From: Granulosicoccus sp045106475
GTDB lineage: Bacteria; Pseudomonadota; Gammaproteobacteria; Granulosicoccales; Granulosicoccaceae
Reading direction: 5' to 3'
Length of the DNA: 64,000 nt
Assembly (NCBI GenBank): GCA_045106475.1
Contig: JBGCEO010000010.1
Coordinates: 1 to 64,000, forward strand
Under the pieces are notes generated by a model, which saw only the letters and a program-made list of their open reading frames with translations, had not been told where the DNA came from and made no database searches. Position numbers and translations under genes: made by a program. Position 1 is the stretch's first letter; every line of letters starts with the position of its first letter. Below, piece after piece: positions 60,135 to 64,000 of the stretch.

Positions 60135-62906
60135 CTAGGCCGCTTCCTCCACTCCTATAACCATGTCAGATGTGGCCTCGATGAACGAGCTTACATCCAA
60201 TAGCTCGGTAACTTGACCTTGAATGGAAGCAGTACCCAAAACGCCTTGTCGACTGGATTTACCGCGAATCTCAAGAACCTCATCAACAACATCAACTATC
60301 TCTCTAACAACCAGCCCTATCTGCGAACCCTCGCTACCAAATACAACCACCTGGATTAATTCGGATTCTTCCTCGACATCGACTGTTTTACGTCGCTCAT
60401 CAAGAAAATCGGAGAGTTGAACAAGTGGCAGAATCTGTCCTCGATACTGTACGACCTGTAAATCACCAGTAAACTCGGTATCCCTTACCTCGAATTGCTC
60501 CAAACGGGCCACTCGGTTTAAGGGAATAGCCAACTTACCGTTGTTAGCAGTATTTACAAGAAGCAAAGTTTCACTATGCCCTATGTTTTCGCTCTCATCT
60601 TTAGTTAACTTGCTAATGGTACGGTCAGCCTTAGCGCCAAGTACCTTGGCCCGCAACCCAATACCCATGGTATCCAGAATAAGAGCAACCCGTCCGTCTC
60701 CCATGATGGTTGCACCAGCGAATACTGGAATATTTTTTAGTGCTTCGGCCAATGGCTTTACCACGATCTCTTGAGTATCACTTATTTGATCGACTACAAG
60801 TCCGAAACGGCGCTTCTCAGCCTGTAACACAACAATATTTAGCGCTCCTTGTTCGGATGAGGCCAACATTAGTTCCTTATCGAGGTGCACCAAAGGGAGT
60901 AATTCACCACGAAGCCTATGTACAGGGCAACCATGTATGTGTTCAATCGCAGAGTGCTGATCCTCTTCATCTATTCGAATGAGTTCAATCAAATTGACCT
61001 GTGGAATTGCATAACGCTGATCAGCGGTAGATACAATTAAGGCCGGCACGATCGCTAACGTCAGAGGCACTCTAATTTTAAAAACTGTGCCGCGGCCCAC
61101 TTCCGTATCGAGATCGATTGCCCCGCTTATTTTCTCAATGTTGGTTTTAACCACGTCCATCCCAACTCCACGACCTGAGATGTTAGTGACAGCTTCAGCA
61201 GTAGAAAGGCCCGGTAAAAATATCATTTTGCAGGCCTCCTGGTCCGTCATCGCATCGGCTTGTTCCCGCGTGACCACACCATTTTCAATGGCTTTCTTTT
61301 TAATGTTCTCGGCTTTAATACCGCCACCATCATCTGATATCTCTATATGAACCTGCCCTCCCTCATGGAAAGCTCTCAACCGTAATATACCCTCTGCGGG
61401 TTTTCCAGCAGCTAGCCGCACCTCTGGATCTTCTATGCCGTGGTCAACAGAGTTTCTAACTAAATGAGTAATGGGATCTTTCATTGCCTCAATCAAACTC
61501 TTATCCAGCTCAGTAGATTTACCTTCCATTTCTACCCGAATCTGTTTGCCGCAAGCCCTGGACAAATCTCTCACAACTCTGGGTAACTTGGCCCAAACGC
61601 TATGAATTGGTTGCATGCGGGTTTGCATGACACCTTCCTGAAGCTCACTAGTTATGAGATTTAAACGCTGAGCCGCGGCAACTACCTGACTATTCTCATG
61701 TACACCGACATACTCAACTATCTGATTTCTTGCCAGAACGAGTTCTCCGACTAGATTCATCAATGCATCAAGCACCGGAACATCAACGCGAATGGATGCT
61801 TCTACTACATTGGACGATGCTTTATCGTTTGCTGCCTCAGTCTTGATTGTGGCAGATGCAGACTGTTCGGCATTACTAGTCAGAGTAATTGATTTTTTAG
61901 GCGCTTGGACGGGTGTATTTTCGCCAGTCACCGGCAAGTGCACCAGCTTGCTCTTTGACTCTGTTGCTACATCACGAGTACTGACAAGCTTCCCATGATC
62001 ATTTAGCTCACTTAATATACCGAGAAGTTTTCTATAACCCTTCTGCCCATCGTGCCCATGGTCGGCTATTTCCTGCAGCATGCCGCGCACGGCATCTACC
62101 ATTCCCAGCAAACCAGTCGCTATTTCCTCACTGATACTGTATTCACCATCGCGAAGCTTGACTAGAAGGTTCTCACCTATATGTGTCACTTTCTCAAGTT
62201 TCTCAAACCCGAAAAATCCACAGGTACCCTTGATCGTGTGCATGGTTCTAAAAATCGACGACAATAGATCGCGATTGTCAGGGTCTTCTTCTAACTCAAT
62301 CAACTCACTATCTACCTGATCAAGGTTCTCAAAACTTTCTTGCAGGAAATCTTTGAGAACCTCTTGCATCTCTTCATCCAGTTCAATGACAGGAGAAAGC
62401 GCTTCCAAGTCATCGTCTTGATCGGTAGGATTCTCCGTGCTCACTGCATCCACAGTAGGAGTGGTGTCGTCCCCAGTAGCTGCGTACTGAGCAGAAGTTT
62501 CGGCGTCTGCTTGTTTGCTATTATCACTGTCTTGTTTGAGTGTCCTTGCCTCCAATCTTGTAATAAGACTCCCATAGTCTCCAGCATCAGCACCCGTTGA
62601 ATCTATTGTATCCAGCAGCTCGCCAACTGCATCGACCAGTTCCAGCAATAGACTACTTATCTCACTATCAATAGGGCATACGCCCTCTCGCACTTTGTCC
62701 AGCAAGTCTTCACCGATGTGAGTGACTTCCTCAAGGATCGGATAACCCAGAAAACCGCATCCTCCCTTAATGGTGTGGATAATTCTAAACACTCTGGATA
62801 GAGTCTCACTACAGGCAGGGTTTTCTTCCAGACTCACTAAATCCAGAGTTAATTGCGCCAGCCCTTCTCGGCTCTCCAGCAGAAACTCATTAGCAGTATC
62901 AACCAT
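60135..62906 (-). CDS. cheA: Chemotaxis histidine kinase CheA with two Hpt and two CheW-like domains
   Basis: 923 residues. Two Hpt domains carry phospho-His at His44 (HTIKGGCGFLG) and His223 (HTIKGTCGFFG). Then come a linker, the P3 dimer domain (LMNLVGELVLARNQI), the P4 ATPase (LVRNSVDHGIEDP, ISDDGGGI, GRGVGMDVV) and a P5 CheW-like domain to about 780. A further CheW-like domain occupies about 785-923. No response-regulator domain is attached, unlike ChpA or WspE. ATG 62906 lacks a good Shine-Dalgarno. cheB lies upstream on the same strand, 453 bases away. Methyl-accepting receptors and cheY are not in the window. Confidence 0.93.
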   Translation of the reverse strand: MVDTANEFLLESREGLAQLTLDLVSLEENPACSETLSRVFRIIHTIKGGCGFLGYPILEEVTHIGEDLLDKVREGVCPIDSEISSLLLELVDAVGELLDTIDSTGADAGDYGSLITRLEARTLKQDSDNSKQADAETSAQYAATGDDTTPTVDAVSTENPTDQDDDLEALSPVIELDEEMQEVLKDFLQESFENLDQVDSELIELEEDPDNRDLLSSIFRTMHTIKGTCGFFGFEKLEKVTHIGENLLVKLRDGEYSISEEIATGLLGMVDAVRGMLQEIADHGHDGQKGYRKLLGILSELNDHGKLVSTRDVATESKSKLVHLPVTGENTPVQAPKKSITLTSNAEQSASATIKTEAANDKASSNVVEASIRVDVPVLDALMNLVGELVLARNQIVEYVGVHENSQVVAAAQRLNLITSELQEGVMQTRMQPIHSVWAKLPRVVRDLSRACGKQIRVEMEGKSTELDKSLIEAMKDPITHLVRNSVDHGIEDPEVRLAAGKPAEGILRLRAFHEGGQVHIEISDDGGGIKAENIKKKAIENGVVTREQADAMTDQEACKMIFLPGLSTAEAVTNISGRGVGMDVVKTNIEKISGAIDLDTEVGRGTVFKIRVPLTLAIVPALIVSTADQRYAIPQVNLIELIRIDEEDQHSAIEHIHGCPVHRLRGELLPLVHLDKELMLASSEQGALNIVVLQAEKRRFGLVVDQISDTQEIVVKPLAEALKNIPVFAGATIMGDGRVALILDTMGIGLRAKVLGAKADRTISKLTKDESENIGHSETLLLVNTANNGKLAIPLNRVARLEQFEVRDTEFTGDLQVVQYRGQILPLVQLSDFLDERRKTVDVEEESELIQVVVFGSEGSQIGLVVREIVDVVDEVLEIRGKSSRQGVLGTASIQGQVTELLDVSSFIEATSDMVIGVEEAA

Positions 62907-62949
62907 TGTGGATGCACCCGTTTTTGATTCGAATATTTTTCTGCTTAAA

Positions 62950-62984
62950 CATGTAACCCAACGGCATTACCACGCTGTTACATG
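62950..62984 (-). promoter_or_regulatory. Inverted repeat in the cheA leader
   Basis: CATGTAAC (62950-62957) and GTTACATG (62977-62984), perfect eight-base arms separated by 19 bases, 44 to 78 bases upstream of the cheA start. Possible operator or leader hairpin. Confidence 0.5.
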
Positions 62985-63055
62985 AGAGATCGACTCTATC
63001 TTTCTGTGCTTTGGACAAGCTCGCCTTAATCATCTAATTTCAGAACCATTCAGAG

Positions 63056-63067
63056 TGTGTTAACACA
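63056..63067. promoter_or_regulatory. Twelve-base palindrome upstream of cheA
   Basis: TGTGTTAACACA is perfectly symmetric, about 150 bases before the cheA start. The size suits a dimeric regulator. Confidence 0.4.
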
Positions 63068-63121
63068 TTCCCAACAAAGGTGATTGCGGGCCATCAAAGA
63101 GCCTGTAAATAGCAAACAGAT

Positions 63122-63134
63122 ATAGCTAAGCTAT
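63122..63134. promoter_or_regulatory. Thirteen-base palindrome upstream of cheA
   Basis: ATAGCT, a central A, AGCTAT. Perfect arms of six bases. Confidence 0.35.
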
Positions 63135-63158
63135 CAAGCACCGAGCACAAAGCTAAAT

Positions 63159-63194
63159 TTTAGACGGACTCCCTTTGCTCTGTTATCGTCTAAA
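63159..63194. promoter_or_regulatory. Inverted repeat between cheB and cheA
   Basis: TTTAGACG (63159-63166) and CGTCTAAA (63187-63194), perfect eight-base arms around 20 bases. Possible hairpin or split operator. Confidence 0.35.
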
Positions 63195-63359
63195 TCGCTT
63201 TCACACTTGATGTATGAACAACATGCTACCGTTAGATAGGATCTTGGTTCAACACGCCTATTTTCAAACAGTAATAAGTAAATCAATCAATACTTAACTG
63301 AGCGAAAACACAGCATTGCGACACATTGCAAGCTTCCTGGGCCGCGTCAGGGCAAACAG

Positions 63360-64000
63360 TTACTTCAGCAGCTTATTCAACGCTGGGGCTAACAGGTGAA
63401 GATGGATATCGAAGTCATGAGCATTAGTGGAAAACGCTTTTCCTGGCATGCCCCAGACGGCACTACTAGCCTCGTCTTGAATCATCGTAAGCGCACCGCC
63501 TTCCTTCATCGCTTTGAGCCCCGCCGCACCATCTTCACCCATGCCAGTCATGAGAACACCTACTGAACAATGAGGAGCATATTGAGCAACACTCTCAAAC
63601 AGCAGATCAATAGAAGGTCGGTGCCCATTGACAGGATCGCCCCCCCATAACCTCCATTGATACCCATCTCCATCGGCAAACAACTTCAGGTGTTGATCCC
63701 CTGGAGACAAATAGACTTGACCTGCAGCAAGCCTATCGCCGTGTTGTGCAACTCGCACATCCAATATAGACAGCTCATCAAGTCGCTTGGCAAATGACTC
63801 GATAAAGTTTGCCGGCATGTGTTGCGCAACGACCAAGACAGAACTGCGATCCTCGAAGCCTTTCAAGAACACTCCTAAAGCCTCGGGCCCTCCTGTAGAT
63901 GCGCCGATTGCTATCAATTTATTGATTGTTGCACTAACGTTTTGAGCGCGGTCCAGTTTTTCACTGCATCTTGTTAAATCCGGAACTTCGCCAACCGTCG
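63360..64000 (-). CDS. cheB: Chemotaxis protein-glutamate methylesterase CheB, C-terminal part
   Basis: The 3' 213 codons of the gene; the frame is open to the right edge, so the N-terminal receiver domain, if present, lies outside. The methylesterase domain has the catalytic Ser in IAIGASTGGPEAL, His in VAQHMPANF and Asp in TGMGEDGAAGL. Removes methyl groups from chemoreceptors, opposing CheR, under CheA phosphorylation. The portion between the edge and the catalytic Ser is a polar linker (DLTRCSEKLDRAQNVSATINK), consistent with a domain boundary. Confidence 0.93.
   Translation of the reverse strand, partial: TVGEVPDLTRCSEKLDRAQNVSATINKLIAIGASTGGPEALGVFLKGFEDRSSVLVVAQHMPANFIESFAKRLDELSILDVRVAQHGDRLAAGQVYLSPGDQHLKLFADGDGYQWRLWGGDPVNGHRPSIDLLFESVAQYAPHCSVGVLMTGMGEDGAAGLKAMKEGGALTMIQDEASSAVWGMPGKAFSTNAHDFDIHLHLLAPALNKLLK

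Larger units (their letters stand above)
62907..63359. other. Gap between cheB and cheA with a cluster of palindromes
   Basis: About 450 bases, no coding frame of note. Four palindromic elements lie within 250 bases and are listed separately. It must contain the cheA promoter, and its length and lack of a visible terminator leave open whether cheB and cheA share a transcript. Confidence 0.5.

Noticed and set aside
1..64000. tRNA, rRNA or tmRNA genes
   Set aside because: I looked for tRNA-like cloverleaf motifs in the gaps and found none; a covariance search could still find one.

Overview
The window reads as a core-genome segment of a gammaproteobacterium. Supporting signs are the rnfABCDGE operon, the orders rph-rdgB-hemW, rplU-rpmA-obg-proB and murJ-ribF-ileS-lspA-ispH, the mrp/metG divergent pair, LpoB- and YfaZ-type envelope proteins, and outer-membrane barrels. 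GC content looks moderate. The mix suggests a free-living, probably marine, lineage outside the enterics (a Granulosicoccus- or Chromatiales-like relative is a guess). I see no prophage, plasmid module, CRISPR array, tRNA or rRNA. The only mobile-type gene is a RAYT transposase.

Layout: 1-2.6 kb has a truncated unknown gene, a PBP-activator lipoprotein (LpoB) with its usual TPR lipoprotein partner, and a stand-alone 18-codon ORF with a near-perfect ribosome-binding site and its own terminator. 2.6-10 kb has a glyoxalase-cupin protein, a PQQ-type sugar dehydrogenase, a VC0807-type membrane protein, a DegP/MucD protease and a two-component system. 10-20.8 kb holds yicC, rph, rdgB, hemW, rpmE, a thermonuclease, a flap-type exonuclease, rluE, a secreted M12B-type metalloprotease and ispB. 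21-31.8 kb is dense housekeeping: L21, L27, Obg, ProB, S20, MurJ, RibF, IleS, LspA, IspH and a GFA-family protein. 31.9-36 kb is a regulatory/envelope block: a cNMP-HDOD protein, a Big-1 repeat lipoprotein and a small beta-barrel. 36-47 kb runs TlpA, HemJ, RppH, Dcd, Mrp, MetG, Rnf and DUF1841. 47-60 kb has an L,D-transpeptidase, an octanucleotide repeat at the 3' end of mazG, a YfaZ-like porin, HrpA, the RAYT with nearby palindromes, a SPOR protein, ArgS and a DUF481 barrel. 60-64 kb ends in a chemotaxis block, cheA with the 3' part of cheB.

Several genes fit together functionally. LpoB, MurJ, the L,D-transpeptidase and the SPOR protein serve peptidoglycan synthesis and division. LspA can process the several lipoproteins encoded here. 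Mrp (Fe-S loading), HemW, HemJ, IspH and Rnf form a redox/Fe-S/heme theme. RdgB, MazG and Dcd act on the nucleotide pool, and RppH and YicC on RNA turnover.

The less ordinary material lies in the small ORF/terminator unit, the octanucleotide array, the RAYT-linked palindromes, leader hairpins before rpmE and rplU, a terminator that contains a start codon, overlapping divergent promoters at rpsT/murJ, and a cluster of palindromes between cheB and cheA. No clearly new multi-gene system is visible.
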